Positions 20,104 through 28,559 of a stretch of 64,000 nt of DNA are shown here, piece after piece. The stretch comes from Janibacter sp. CX7 (GTDB lineage: Bacteria > Actinomycetota > Actinomycetes > Actinomycetales > Dermatophilaceae). How positions within the stretch are numbered: the stretch's first letter is position 1; each line of letters opens with the position of its first letter. The translations under genes and the position numbers were made by a program. Location: assembly GCF_024362365.1 (NCBI RefSeq), contig NZ_CP101464.1:2976001-3040000 (forward strand), written 5' to 3'. The notes beneath the pieces are model-generated. The model searched no databases. It saw only the letters and a list, made by a program, of their open reading frames with translations, and had not been told where the DNA came from.

Positions 20104-20124
20104 TGAGAACGATTATCGTTTTAG
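20104..20124 (-). promoter_or_regulatory. Zur box overlapping the aztD promoter
   Basis: The palindromic core AACGATtATCGTT sits in a 21-bp site flanked by TGAG and TTAG, matching the actinobacterial Zur consensus (AAT/CGATNATC-type 7-1-7 palindrome). It covers a GATAAT -10-like hexamer and abuts the aztD start codon. Confidence 0.8.
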
Positions 20125-20151
20125 ATACGAAGGTCAAGTCGAGGAGATTCC

Positions 20152-20180
20152 TTGACAGGCATATGCTTTGAGAGGAATAT
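20152..20180 (+). promoter_or_regulatory. Canonical SigA-type promoter of the arsR-like gene
   Basis: TTGACA (20152-20157), a 17-bp spacer and GAATAT (20175-20180). The predicted transcription start coincides with the ATG at 20188, so the message would be leaderless. The spacer contains GCATATGC, a small palindrome that may be the autoregulatory operator. Confidence 0.7.
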
Positions 20181-20187
20181 TCATCGC

Positions 20188-20517
20188 ATGGCCACGCGCG
20201 ACGTCTTCACCCTCCTCGCCGACCCGACCCGACGGCGGATCCTCGAGGAGCTGTGTGCGGGCGAGCGCACCGTGGGCCAGCTCGTCACCGCGCTCGGCAC
20301 GCCCCAACCCAGCGTGTCGAAGCACCTCAAGCAGCTCGGCGAGGCCGACCTCGTCCGCGCTCGCGTCGACGGGCCTCGACGGCACTACGCCGTGCAGGCC
20401 GACCAGCTGCTGGTCCTCGACCTGTGGCTTGCGCCCTTCCGCAGGGCCTGGGCCGATCGGCTCGACGACCTCGAGCGCCACCTCGACACCATGGACGACC
20501 ACCAGGAGCAGTCATGA
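20188..20517 (+). CDS. ArsR-family transcriptional regulator
   Basis: The 109-residue winged-helix repressor contains DPTRRRILEELCAGERTVGQ and the recognition helix region GTPQPSVSKHLKQLGEADLV. It lacks the metal-binding ELCVCD motif of true metal sensors, so it belongs to the group paired with AHSA1/SRPBCC proteins, which usually sense non-metal signals. The start is set by the leaderless promoter. Its stop overlaps the next gene (ATGA). Confidence 0.88.
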   Translation: MATRDVFTLLADPTRRRILEELCAGERTVGQLVTALGTPQPSVSKHLKQLGEADLVRARVDGPRRHYAVQADQLLVLDLWLAPFRRAWADRLDDLERHLDTMDDHQEQS

Positions 20518-21029
20518 CCCAGTCCACCAGCACCCCGCTCGGCACCGTGACCCGCGACGGCGCCGCCGTCGTCCTCACCTACGACCGCCACCTCGCGCAC
20601 GCCCCGCAGAAGGTGTGGCGCGCGCTCACCGAGTCAGAGCACCTGCACGACTGGTTCCCTGCCGACATCGTCGGCGAGCGGGCGAAGGGAGCCCAGGTCA
20701 CCCTGCCCTTCTGGCCGGAGGCGGACGAGCAGCCGGAGGACACCCCCACCCTGACCGGCGAGATCCTCGAGTGGGACCCGCCGCGGACCTTCGCCTTCAT
20801 GTGGGACAGCGAGAAGATCCACTTCGAGCTCACGCCCAGCAACGAGGGCACCCGGCTCGTGACGCGGGTCCACGTCGTCGACCCGGCCGAGCGCGGCTGG
20901 CCCAGCAATGCCGCGGGGTACCACATGTGCCTCGACGCGCTCGCTGCCTCGCTCGACGGGCAGCGGATCGCGATCTTCGAGCAGGTCGGCATCCCCGAGC
21001 TCGAGGCCACCTACACCGCGCGCGGCTGA
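20514..21029 (+). CDS. SRPBCC (Aha1/AHSA1-like) protein
   Basis: The 171-residue protein has the activator-of-Hsp90-type START fold. YDRHLAHAPQKVWRALTESE leads to LHDWFPADI, and the later strand GEILEWDPPRTFAFMW is typical of the AHSA1 group. It is translationally coupled to the ArsR gene by a four-base overlap, the classic ArsR-SRPBCC operon. The protein probably binds or senses a small hydrophobic molecule. The ligand is unknown. Confidence 0.85.
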   Translation: MTQSTSTPLGTVTRDGAAVVLTYDRHLAHAPQKVWRALTESEHLHDWFPADIVGERAKGAQVTLPFWPEADEQPEDTPTLTGEILEWDPPRTFAFMWDSEKIHFELTPSNEGTRLVTRVHVVDPAERGWPSNAAGYHMCLDALAASLDGQRIAIFEQVGIPELEATYTARG

Positions 21030-21032
21030 GCC

Positions 21033-22598
21033 TCAGCCCAGGTCGCGCCGCACCACCTTGCCGTTGGCCGTGCGGGGCAGCGCGTCGGCGAAGCGCACCT
21101 CGCGCGGTCGCTTGTAGGCAGCCAACCGCTCGGCCGCTCGCTCGACCACCTTGTCCCGCAAGGCATCTCGGTCGGTGACGTCCGGCGTCGGCACGACCCA
21201 GGCGCACACGATGCTCACCCCGTCGCCGACGTCGAGGGCGGCGACGGCCACCTCGGCGACGCCCGGCACCCCGGCGAGCGCCTCCTCGACCTCGACCGGG
21301 GAGACCCGGTAGCCCATCGCATTCATGACGTCGTCAGCACGGCCGTGATAGGTCAGGTAGCCGTCGGCGTCGACCTCCGCGAGATCGCCAGTGACGAACC
21401 ACTCGCCCCGCATGACCTCGGCCGTCTCGTCGGGCCGCTGCCAGTAGCCGAGCATGAGGCCGGGGTCCTCTCGGTGGACCGCCAGACGGCCGACCTCGCC
21501 GACCGAGAGCTCTACGGGCGAGGACTGCGGGTCCTCGAGCACCTCGGGGTCGAGGACCCCGATGCGCCGGCCCGGCTGCGCCCGCCCCGGGCTGCCGGGT
21601 CGCACCGGCATGCCGGGCCCCGTCGAGACGAAGGTCGAGATCTCGCTCATGCCGAGCGACTCGTGCAGCGGCACCCCGGTCGCTGCGCCCCACTCCTCGA
21701 GCAGTGCCGTGGGCAGCGCCTCCCCGGCGACGAGCGCGGCCCGCAGGGAGCCCAGGTCCCACTCCCCCGGGTCGCCGTGGCGCAGCAGGTGACGGTAGAC
21801 CCCGGGGACCGCCGCGAGATGGGTCGCCTGGTGCGCGTGGACGATCCGCGGCCAGACGAGCCCGTCGCGCGGGCCGTCGTAGACGATGGCGGTCGCGGCG
21901 TTGGCCCACGGGTCGGTGAGCCCGACCCCGAGCGTGTAGGTCCAGTTGAGCGCCCCGGCGTGGAGCATGACGTCGCCCTCGCCGAGGCCGTACCAGCCGC
22001 GGTACATCGGGCGGCGGCCCCAGGCGCTGCGATGGGCGTGGACGACCCCCTTCGGCCGTCCGGTCGTGCCGGAGGTGTAGGTGATGAAGGCGGGGCGGTT
22101 GGGGTCACCGAGGTCGTGCTCGGCCCGCTCGCCGCCGGCCACCCACCGGTCGACATCGTCGGAGGTGACGACCGAGATGCCTTGCGGCACAGCGAGATCG
22201 AGGTCGGGATCGAGGGCCACGGCCCGGGCGCCGCTGTCTGCGAGCAGCCCGGCGGCCTCGTCGGCGGTCAGCTGCGCGCTCGTCGGCACGGCGACGAGCC
22301 CGGCCGCGATGGCCCCGAAGAAGACGAAGGGGAACTCCGCCCGGTTGCCCATGCGCAGCAGCACCCGGTCGCCCGGGTCCAACCCCAGCCCGAGGAACCC
22401 GGCGGCCACCGCACGCACCACGTCGTCGACCTGCGCAAAGGTCCAGCGCGAGTCCTCGTCGTCACCGTGGACGACGACGAGCGCGTCGCGCCCCGGTGCA
22501 CGGGCGGCCGGGTCGGCGACGCAGTAGGCCGACATGCCGAAGGGGGACGGCACCGCCTCTCCCGGCACGGGCCGGACCGGCCAGCGCTGGCCGCTCAC
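21033..22598 (-). CDS. AMP-forming acyl-CoA synthetase (benzoate-CoA ligase/FadD-like)
   Basis: The 521-residue member of the ANL superfamily activates a carboxylic acid to its acyl-CoA through an acyl-adenylate. Motifs are the P-loop TYTSGTTGRPKGVVHAH (about 180-196), YHGRADDVMNAMGYRVSP near residue 410, and the catalytic Lys in ALPRTANGKVVRR at the C-terminus. The GTG start at 22598 overlaps the stop of the upstream aldo-keto reductase gene, so translation is coupled. An ATG at 22535 is a weaker alternative. It is the last gene of a run of oxidative lipid/ketone genes. Aromatic or medium-chain substrate specificity is inference. Confidence 0.9.
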   Translation of the reverse strand: MSGQRWPVRPVPGEAVPSPFGMSAYCVADPAARAPGRDALVVVHGDDEDSRWTFAQVDDVVRAVAAGFLGLGLDPGDRVLLRMGNRAEFPFVFFGAIAAGLVAVPTSAQLTADEAAGLLADSGARAVALDPDLDLAVPQGISVVTSDDVDRWVAGGERAEHDLGDPNRPAFITYTSGTTGRPKGVVHAHRSAWGRRPMYRGWYGLGEGDVMLHAGALNWTYTLGVGLTDPWANAATAIVYDGPRDGLVWPRIVHAHQATHLAAVPGVYRHLLRHGDPGEWDLGSLRAALVAGEALPTALLEEWGAATGVPLHESLGMSEISTFVSTGPGMPVRPGSPGRAQPGRRIGVLDPEVLEDPQSSPVELSVGEVGRLAVHREDPGLMLGYWQRPDETAEVMRGEWFVTGDLAEVDADGYLTYHGRADDVMNAMGYRVSPVEVEEALAGVPGVAEVAVAALDVGDGVSIVCAWVVPTPDVTDRDALRDKVVERAAERLAAYKRPREVRFADALPRTANGKVVRRDLG

Positions 22599-23425
22599 AT
22601 CTCCTCGTGGCGGTCCGGGTCGGCGTCGAAGAGGCGCCCGTCGGGACGGCCGAGCGCGGTGATCGCCTCGGTCTCGGCCTCGGAGAGGTCGAAGCCGAGG
22701 ACCTCGAGGTTGGTCCGCTGGCGCTCCGGGTCGCCGGACTTCGGCAGCGGGAGCGACCCGAGGTGCAGGTGCCAGCGCAGGACGACCTGGGCGGGCGTGA
22801 CGTCGTGGGCCCGGGCGGCGGCCACCACGGGAGCCGCCTCGAAGATCTCGCCCCGGCCGATCGGGCTCCACGCCTGCGTCGTGATGCCCCGCTCGGCGTC
22901 GGCGGCCCGCTGCTCCGTTTGCGGGAAGGCGGGGTGCATCTCGACCTGGTTGCTCGCCGGAGTCACGCCGGTCGCCTCGATGATCTCGTCGAGGTGGGCG
23001 GGCGTGAAGTTGCTGACGCCGATCGAGCGGACCAGCCCCGCCTCGCGCGCCTCGACGAGCCCCTGCCAGGCCTGCACGTAGTGCCCCTGCGAGGGGTTGG
23101 GCCAGTGGATGAGCACGCTGTCGAGGTACTCGAGGTCCATGACCTGCAGCGAGGTCTCGATGCTCTTGCGGGCGCTCTCGTGGTCGCGACCGGGGACCTT
23201 GGTCTGGACGAAGACATCGCCGCGGTCGACGCCACTCGCCCGGATCGCCTCGGTCACCTCGCGCTCGTTGCGGTAGTTGACCGCCGTGTCGATGAGTCGA
23301 TAGCCCACCTCGAGCGCCGACGCGATGGCGCGCACGCCGTCGTCCCCGCGCAGGGGGTAGGTACCGAATCCGAGGACCGGCACCGACGTGCCGTCCCCGA
23401 GGACGCGAGTGGGGATCTCAGCCAT
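22595..23425 (-). CDS. Aldo/keto reductase (2,5-diketo-D-gluconate reductase-like)
   Basis: The 276-residue (alpha/beta)8 NADPH-dependent reductase carries the full catalytic tetrad: Asp and Tyr in DTAVNYRNE, Lys in VQTKVPG and His in LIHWPN. The NADPH-binding KSGDPERQRTNLEV segment is near residue 235. It reduces carbonyls in the cytoplasm. The ATG at 23425 after GGAGGG is preferred to a GTG-type extension. It overlaps the acyl-CoA synthetase gene downstream. Upstream lies a 66-bp palindrome. Confidence 0.92.
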   Translation of the reverse strand: MAEIPTRVLGDGTSVPVLGFGTYPLRGDDGVRAIASALEVGYRLIDTAVNYRNEREVTEAIRASGVDRGDVFVQTKVPGRDHESARKSIETSLQVMDLEYLDSVLIHWPNPSQGHYVQAWQGLVEAREAGLVRSIGVSNFTPAHLDEIIEATGVTPASNQVEMHPAFPQTEQRAADAERGITTQAWSPIGRGEIFEAAPVVAAARAHDVTPAQVVLRWHLHLGSLPLPKSGDPERQRTNLEVLGFDLSEAETEAITALGRPDGRLFDADPDRHEEM

Positions 23426-23537
23426 GCCCTCCACGCTAGCCCCGCGGTCCACCGGGACGAAGGGGGGTTCCGCACCCGCTCACGGCGGGTCTTCGACGCC
23501 AGCCAGCGGACGACGGGGACGGTATGGCCCGACTCAT

Positions 23538-23603
23538 GAAGAAGTCCGGTCGCCAACTCTGCAAGACCCTAAGGTCTTGCAGAGTTGGCGACCGGACTTC
23601 TTC
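23538..23603. repeat. 66-bp palindrome, REP family R (copy 1)
   Basis: Thirty-one-bp perfect arms around a CTAA loop. The inner part AACTCTGCAAGACC and its complement recur in two shorter hairpins at 46495-46571. It lies between the aldo-keto reductase start and the nitronate monooxygenase stop on the same strand and may end transcription there. Confidence 0.85.
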
Positions 23604-23671
23604 TGAGGGCCACGCCGTCCCCGTCGGGAGCCGACCAGGATGGAGGTCGGGGAACGTCTCCCTGGGCTCAC

Positions 23672-24664
23672 CTACTCGCCGAGGACCGCGAGCAGCTCCC
23701 CCTTCGCCTGGGTGTACTCGGCCTCGAGCTGGTCGACGAGCTCGGCCACGGGGACGACGGAGTCGATGCCGGCGACGGACTGGCCGGCGCTCCAGACCTC
23801 CTTCCACGCCTTGGGCGCGGTCGTCGAGGTCGTGCTCGGCGGCTCCTCGGCGTGCGGGTTGGTGACGTGGCCGAGGTCGACGCGCTCGGGCACCGGCAGG
23901 TGGTCGGGGTCGAGGCCGGCGGCGACGATGCTCTCGCGCAGGAAGTTCGCCGGGATGGTGCTGATCGACGGGGTGTAGACGATCTGCTCGGCACTGTGCC
24001 CGACGAGCATGTCGCGGTACTCCTGCGACACGAGCGACTCGCTCGTCGCGAGGAATCGCGTGCCCATGTAGGCCAGGTCGGCACCGGCGGCCTGGGCGGC
24101 GAGCACGTCGCGGCCGGTCGACAGGGCACCGCTGAGGATGAGCGGCCCGTCCCAGACCGCGCGCACCTCGCTGATCAGGGCGAAGGGGTTGAGCCCGCCG
24201 GCATGCCCACCGGCACCGGCGGCGACGAGGATGATCCCGTCGACCCCCGCGGCAGCAGCCTTGGCCGCGTGCTTGGCATTGGTGACGTCGTGGAAGACGA
24301 GCCCGCCGTAGGAGTGGACCGCGTCGACGACCTCCTTGGCCGCGCCGAGGCTGGTGATGACGAGCGGCACCTCGTGGGCGACGATCCGCTCCAGGTCGGC
24401 CTCGATGCGCTTGTTGCTGCTGTGCACGATGAAGTTGACGCCGTAGGGAGCCGGCTGCCGATCGCCGGGCTCGGCGAGCGCGTCCTCGATCTGGGTCAGC
24501 CAGCCGTCGAAGTCCTCGGTCGTGCGCAGGTTGAGCGCGGGGAAGGTCCCGAGGACCCCCGCGCGGCAGGCACCGACGACGAGGTCGACACCCGACCCGA
24601 GGAACATCGGCGCGGAGATGATCGGCAGGCGCAGTCGGCCCTGGAGCTGCTGGGGCATCGTCAT
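23672..24664 (-). CDS. Nitronate monooxygenase / 2-nitropropane dioxygenase-like flavoprotein
   Basis: The 330-residue FMN barrel contains LPIISAPMFLGSGVDLVVGA at the start, GVNFIVHSSNKR, and the signature AAGAGGHAGGLNPFALISEV near residue 150. It also has GALSTGRDVLAAQAAGADLAY and MGTRFLATSE. These enzymes oxidise alkyl nitronates or act as related FMN reductases. The ATG at 24664 is used because the open frame upstream belongs to the opposite phase of the SDR gene. It is transcribed with the SDR gene 19 bp upstream. Confidence 0.9.
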   Translation of the reverse strand: MTMPQQLQGRLRLPIISAPMFLGSGVDLVVGACRAGVLGTFPALNLRTTEDFDGWLTQIEDALAEPGDRQPAPYGVNFIVHSSNKRIEADLERIVAHEVPLVITSLGAAKEVVDAVHSYGGLVFHDVTNAKHAAKAAAAGVDGIILVAAGAGGHAGGLNPFALISEVRAVWDGPLILSGALSTGRDVLAAQAAGADLAYMGTRFLATSESLVSQEYRDMLVGHSAEQIVYTPSISTIPANFLRESIVAAGLDPDHLPVPERVDLGHVTNPHAEEPPSTTSTTAPKAWKEVWSAGQSVAGIDSVVPVAELVDQLEAEYTQAKGELLAVLGE

Positions 24665-24683
24665 GGCCCCATGGTGGCAGTCG

Positions 24684-25535
24684 CTACTGGCGCTTCGCCG
24701 CGAGGGCCATCCCTCGACCCATGAGCGACCAGTAGCGCGCGGGCAGCAGCCGGGCGACGGCGTCGAGCGCGCGGGCGTCGTTGCCGATGAGCAACCGGGG
24801 GCGCCGGGCGACGGCGGCCTCGATGATCTCCTCGGCGGCCCGGTCGGCCGGGTAGCGCAGCACCTTGTCGAAGGCCGCCCGTCCGCGCTCGGCCTCGTCG
24901 GGGTCGGTCCCCGCGGCGATCCGGGCGTTCTTGGCGATGCCGGTGCGGATGCCGCCCGGGTGCACGCTCGTGACCCCCACCGGCTGGTCCTCCGCCTCGA
25001 GCTCGCTGCGCAGCGACTCGCTGAACCCGCGCAGCCCGAACTTGCTCGTCGAGTAGGCCGACTGCCCGGGCGGGCCGATGAGCCCGAAGAGGCTCGAGGT
25101 GTTGACCACCTGCCCCTGACCGTTGGCGAGCATGAGCGGCAGCAGCGCCCGGGTGAGCCGGATCGGCACGAGCAGGTTGATCTCGAGCAGCCAGTCGAAG
25201 TCCTGTGCCGAGACGTCGACGAACCGGCCACCGACCGCGACGCCGGCGTTGTTGAAGAGCATCGTCACGCCGGCGTGCTCGTCGCGGATGCGGGCGATCA
25301 CCTCGTCGGCAGCGGCCCGGTCCGACAGGTCGACGACGAAGGGGGTGACCCTCGCCCCGGGCGTCTCCCGGCCGATCTCCGCGACGACCCGCTCGAGGCC
25401 GGCGGCATCGCGGTCGAGGACGACGAGGTCGGCCCCGCGACGCGCCAGCCCCTTGGCGATGTGCTCACCCATGCCTCCCGCGGCTCCCGTGACGACGGCC
25501 GTGCCGCCGGCGACGACGAGCTCTGGCCGGCTCAC
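24684..25535 (-). CDS. Short-chain dehydrogenase/reductase
   Basis: The 283-residue classical SDR has the NAD(P) loop TGAAGGMGEHIA, NNAGVAVGG, the catalytic Ser in NTSSLFG and Tyr/Lys in SAYSTSKFG. The C-terminal extension (LLPARYWSLMGRGMALAAK) is like SadH-type long-chain dehydrogenases in mycolic-type lipid clusters. Its GTG start overlaps the flavin monooxygenase stop by four bases, so the two are coupled. It probably oxidises or reduces an alcohol/ketone intermediate handled by the neighbour. Confidence 0.9.
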   Translation of the reverse strand: MSRPELVVAGGTAVVTGAAGGMGEHIAKGLARRGADLVVLDRDAAGLERVVAEIGRETPGARVTPFVVDLSDRAAADEVIARIRDEHAGVTMLFNNAGVAVGGRFVDVSAQDFDWLLEINLLVPIRLTRALLPLMLANGQGQVVNTSSLFGLIGPPGQSAYSTSKFGLRGFSESLRSELEAEDQPVGVTSVHPGGIRTGIAKNARIAAGTDPDEAERGRAAFDKVLRYPADRAAEEIIEAAVARRPRLLIGNDARALDAVARLLPARYWSLMGRGMALAAKRQ

Positions 25536-27208
25536 CGGACGATCTCCGCCGGCACCTCGGTGGCCGCATCCGTGGTCGGGCCCGTCGGCGAGCCCTCTGC
25601 AGTCGCGCCCTGACCGGCGCCGGCAGGCACCTCGACGACGTCGCCGACGGACCCGTCGACATTGCTCGAGCTGCCCGGCAGCGGCAGCTGCGCCGGGGCC
25701 GCGGCTCCCTGGGGCAGGGACACTCCCTTCGCCCCGAGCGGAGCGAAGAACATGTCCTCGGTGACGTCGGCGCGGCCGAAGGCGATCTTGTCCTTGACGT
25801 AGCTCTGCGGCATCGTCCACGGGGCGCGGTCGCCGACCTTGGGGAAGGCCGAGACGATGCGCTGCACGTAGCCCGAGGTGAGGTCGAGGATCGGCCCGGC
25901 GGTCATGCCGTCGGGCGCGACCGGCACGGCGACGCCGAGGCCGTGGTCACGCAGGTGCACGAGCAGGCGGGCGACGTAGCGGCTGACGAGGTCGGCCCGC
26001 AGCGTCCACGACGCGTTGACGTAGCCGACGGTCATCGTGAGGTTGGGGACCCCGGCGAGCATCAGGCCGCGGTAGGCATAGGCCCGCTCCTGGGCGACCG
26101 GCTCGCCGTCGACCGACAGGCTCGCGCCGCCGAGCAGCTGCAGCCGCAGGCCCGTCGCCGTGACGACGATGTCGGCCTCGACGACGCGACCGTCGGTGAG
26201 ACGGACCCCCTCGGGGACGAAGCGCTCGATGTGGCCGGTGACGACCTCGGCGCGACCGCGGCGGATCGCCGCGTAGAGGTCCCCGTCGGGGACGGCGCAC
26301 AGGCGCTGGTCCCACACGTCGTAGGGCGGGGTGAAGTGCTCGTCGACGACCTCCTTGGGCAGGAAGGCACGCGCCTGGCCGAGGACGATCGCATTGGCCG
26401 CCCGCGGGCGCTTGCGCGAGAGCTCGTAGAGGAAGGTCTGCAGTCCGAGGTTCTTGATCCGGGTCAGGGTCTGGACCCGCTGCGGGCTGAGCCGCTTGCG
26501 CAGCACTTGGACGAAGGGGTCGACCCCCGGCTGCGAGAAGACATAGCTCGGCGTGCGCTGCAACATCGTCACGTGCGCCGCGGTCTGCGCCATCGCCGGC
26601 ACAACGGTGACGGCGGTCGCGCCGGAGCCGATGACGACGACCCGCTGCCCGGCGTGGTCGAGGTCCTCCGGCCAGAACTGCGGGTGCACGACGGTGCCGC
26701 GGAAGTCCTCGACACCGACGAAGCCCGGGTCGTGCGCCTGCTCGTAGTCGTAGTAGCCGCTGCCGAGGTGCACCCAGGCCGCGCGCACCTCGCGCCGCCC
26801 GGCGGCGGTGTCGACCTGCACCGTCCACTCCTGGGCCTCGCTCGACCAGTCGAGCGAGACGACGCGGCAGCCGGTGTGGGTCCGCTCGTCGAGGCCGCCC
26901 TCGCGGGCGGTCTCGCGGACGTAGTCGCGGATGTCGCCGCCGTCGGCGATCGCCTTGCGCCCCTGCCACGGGCGGAAGGGGAAGGACAGGGTGAACATGT
27001 CGGAGTCCGACCGCACTCCCGGGTAGCGGAAGAGGTCCCACGTGCCGCCGGTGCGCTCGCGCGCCTCGACGATCACGAGGTCGACGCCGGGGTCGGCCTC
27101 CAGGATGCGGTGGGCGGCGCCGATCCCGGAGATGCCGGCGCCGACGACGAGGACGTCGACGTGCTCCGGCAGGTCCCGGACGGCGGTGTCCTCGGGCGCG
27201 GTGGTCAT
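25532..27208 (-). CDS. Flavin-containing (Baeyer-Villiger type) monooxygenase, EthA/MymA-like
   Basis: The 558-residue FAD/NADPH monooxygenase has the FAD motif GAGISGIGAAHRI (about 23-35), the fingerprint FRGTVVHPQFWPED (FxGxxxHxxxWP, about 168-181) and the NADPH loop GSGATA (about 193-198). The overall pattern is that of EthA/MymA, which insert oxygen next to ketones. A low-complexity Ala/Pro/Thr tail of about 60 residues is unusual. It heads the cluster SDR, nitronate monooxygenase, aldo-keto reductase, acyl-CoA ligase, similar in content to the mycobacterial mymA operon. AGGAAGG precedes the ATG. Confidence 0.92.
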   Translation of the reverse strand: MTTAPEDTAVRDLPEHVDVLVVGAGISGIGAAHRILEADPGVDLVIVEARERTGGTWDLFRYPGVRSDSDMFTLSFPFRPWQGRKAIADGGDIRDYVRETAREGGLDERTHTGCRVVSLDWSSEAQEWTVQVDTAAGRREVRAAWVHLGSGYYDYEQAHDPGFVGVEDFRGTVVHPQFWPEDLDHAGQRVVVIGSGATAVTVVPAMAQTAAHVTMLQRTPSYVFSQPGVDPFVQVLRKRLSPQRVQTLTRIKNLGLQTFLYELSRKRPRAANAIVLGQARAFLPKEVVDEHFTPPYDVWDQRLCAVPDGDLYAAIRRGRAEVVTGHIERFVPEGVRLTDGRVVEADIVVTATGLRLQLLGGASLSVDGEPVAQERAYAYRGLMLAGVPNLTMTVGYVNASWTLRADLVSRYVARLLVHLRDHGLGVAVPVAPDGMTAGPILDLTSGYVQRIVSAFPKVGDRAPWTMPQSYVKDKIAFGRADVTEDMFFAPLGAKGVSLPQGAAAPAQLPLPGSSSNVDGSVGDVVEVPAGAGQGATAEGSPTGPTTDAATEVPAEIVR

Positions 27209-27250
27209 GCGGTGCCTTCCTGCCGTGCGGCTAGTTGCCTCACCAGTAAC

Positions 27251-28549
27251 CTACGCGTCGCGCGGCGGCCCCGCCAACACCTCGTTGAGGGCCTCGGTCG
27301 ACGAGGGGTGCGTCCAGATGCCGTCGCGCAGCTCGCTCGCGGTCACCCCGGCGCGCATCGCCAGCGCCACGAGGTTGATGAGCTCCTGGGCGTCGACCGT
27401 GTGCAGCGCGGCCCCGAGGACGAGGTCGGTCTCGGGGTCGACGCAGAACTTGATCAACCCGTGGGTCTCGCCGAGGACCTTCGGCCGCGGCATCGCGGCG
27501 ATCTTCGCCACCGGCTTCGCGTGGACGGCGACGTCGACCCCCTTCGCCCGCAGCTCCTCCTCGCTCGCGCCGACCCGGGCGAAGGGAGGAGTGGCGAAGG
27601 TCGTCGTCGGGACGGCCACGCGGTCGGCCGTGCTGCGCCGGCCCTCACCGGTGAGCTGGTCGAGGATGATGCGGTGGTCGTCGTAGGAGACGTAGGTCTG
27701 CTGCGGGCCGCCGTTGACGTCGCCGACGGCGAAGACGCCCTCGACGCTGGTGCGCAGGTGCTCGTCGACGACGATCGCGCCGGAGTCATCGGTCTCGATC
27801 CCGGCGGCGTCGAGGCCCCGTCGTCCTCGAGCGCGACGACCTGGGTCCCCGTGCGGATCTCGACGCCGCGGTCGACGAGGGCCTGCTCGACCGACGCGGC
27901 GACGTCGGCGTCCTCGCGGGCGAGGATCCGCTCGCCGCGCTCGAGCACCGTGACCTTCGCACCAAAGCCGGCGAACATGCTGGCGAACTCGAGGGAGATC
28001 GGCCCGCCGCCGACGATCACCAGGCTGCCCGGGAAGGGCCGTGCGTGCTGGATCGACGTCGAGTCGTGGATGCGCGGGCCGTCGGCGCCGGGGACGTCGA
28101 GCGGGCGCGCACGGCGCCGGTGTTGATGATGACCGTCTCGGCGGCGATGTCGAGCTCGTCCGCCCCGCCGGTGACGTGGACGGTCCGGGGGCCGGTGAAG
28201 CTCGCCCGGCCGCCGACGACGACGCGCACCGCGTCGACGTCCTCGAGCATCTGACGGTTGGCGGCGTTGAGCTTGGTGATGAGGGCATCGCGCGCGTCGA
28301 CCGCCCGACCGAACCACGCGGCCGGGTCGTCCTCGGGCCGTCGCTCCTCGGCCTGGTGGACCAAGGCCTTGGTCGGGACGCAGCCGATGTTGATGCAGGT
28401 GCCGCCGACCATGTCGGCGGACTGCTCGACGATCGTCACGCTGCGGCCGGCCCGGCCGAGGGCACCGGCGAGGGTCTTGCCGGCCTTGCCCCAGCCGATG
28501 ACGAGGACGTCGGTCTGCCCGGTCGTGGCCTGGGCTGCGCTCTGGGTGA
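27251..28549 (-). pseudogene. Broken RclA/mercuric-reductase-like flavoprotein disulfide reductase
   Basis: Homology runs through three reading frames. The N-terminal part has the FAD loop VIGWGKAGKTLAGAL and the redox pair in GGTCINIGCVPTKALVH, then shifts frame near 28110. The middle part (LVIVGGGPISLEFASMF) reads to about 27830. There roughly 30-40 residues appear to be missing and the frame changes again, to AGIETDDSGAIVVDEHLRT and the C-terminal dimerisation domain ending at THPSSTEALNEVL. No ATG, GTG or TTG opens the first segment. The CxxxxC spacing and C-terminus resemble RclA. Either a real pseudogene or assembly errors; the missing block argues for decay. Confidence 0.75.
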
Positions 28550-28559
28550 TGCACCGACG

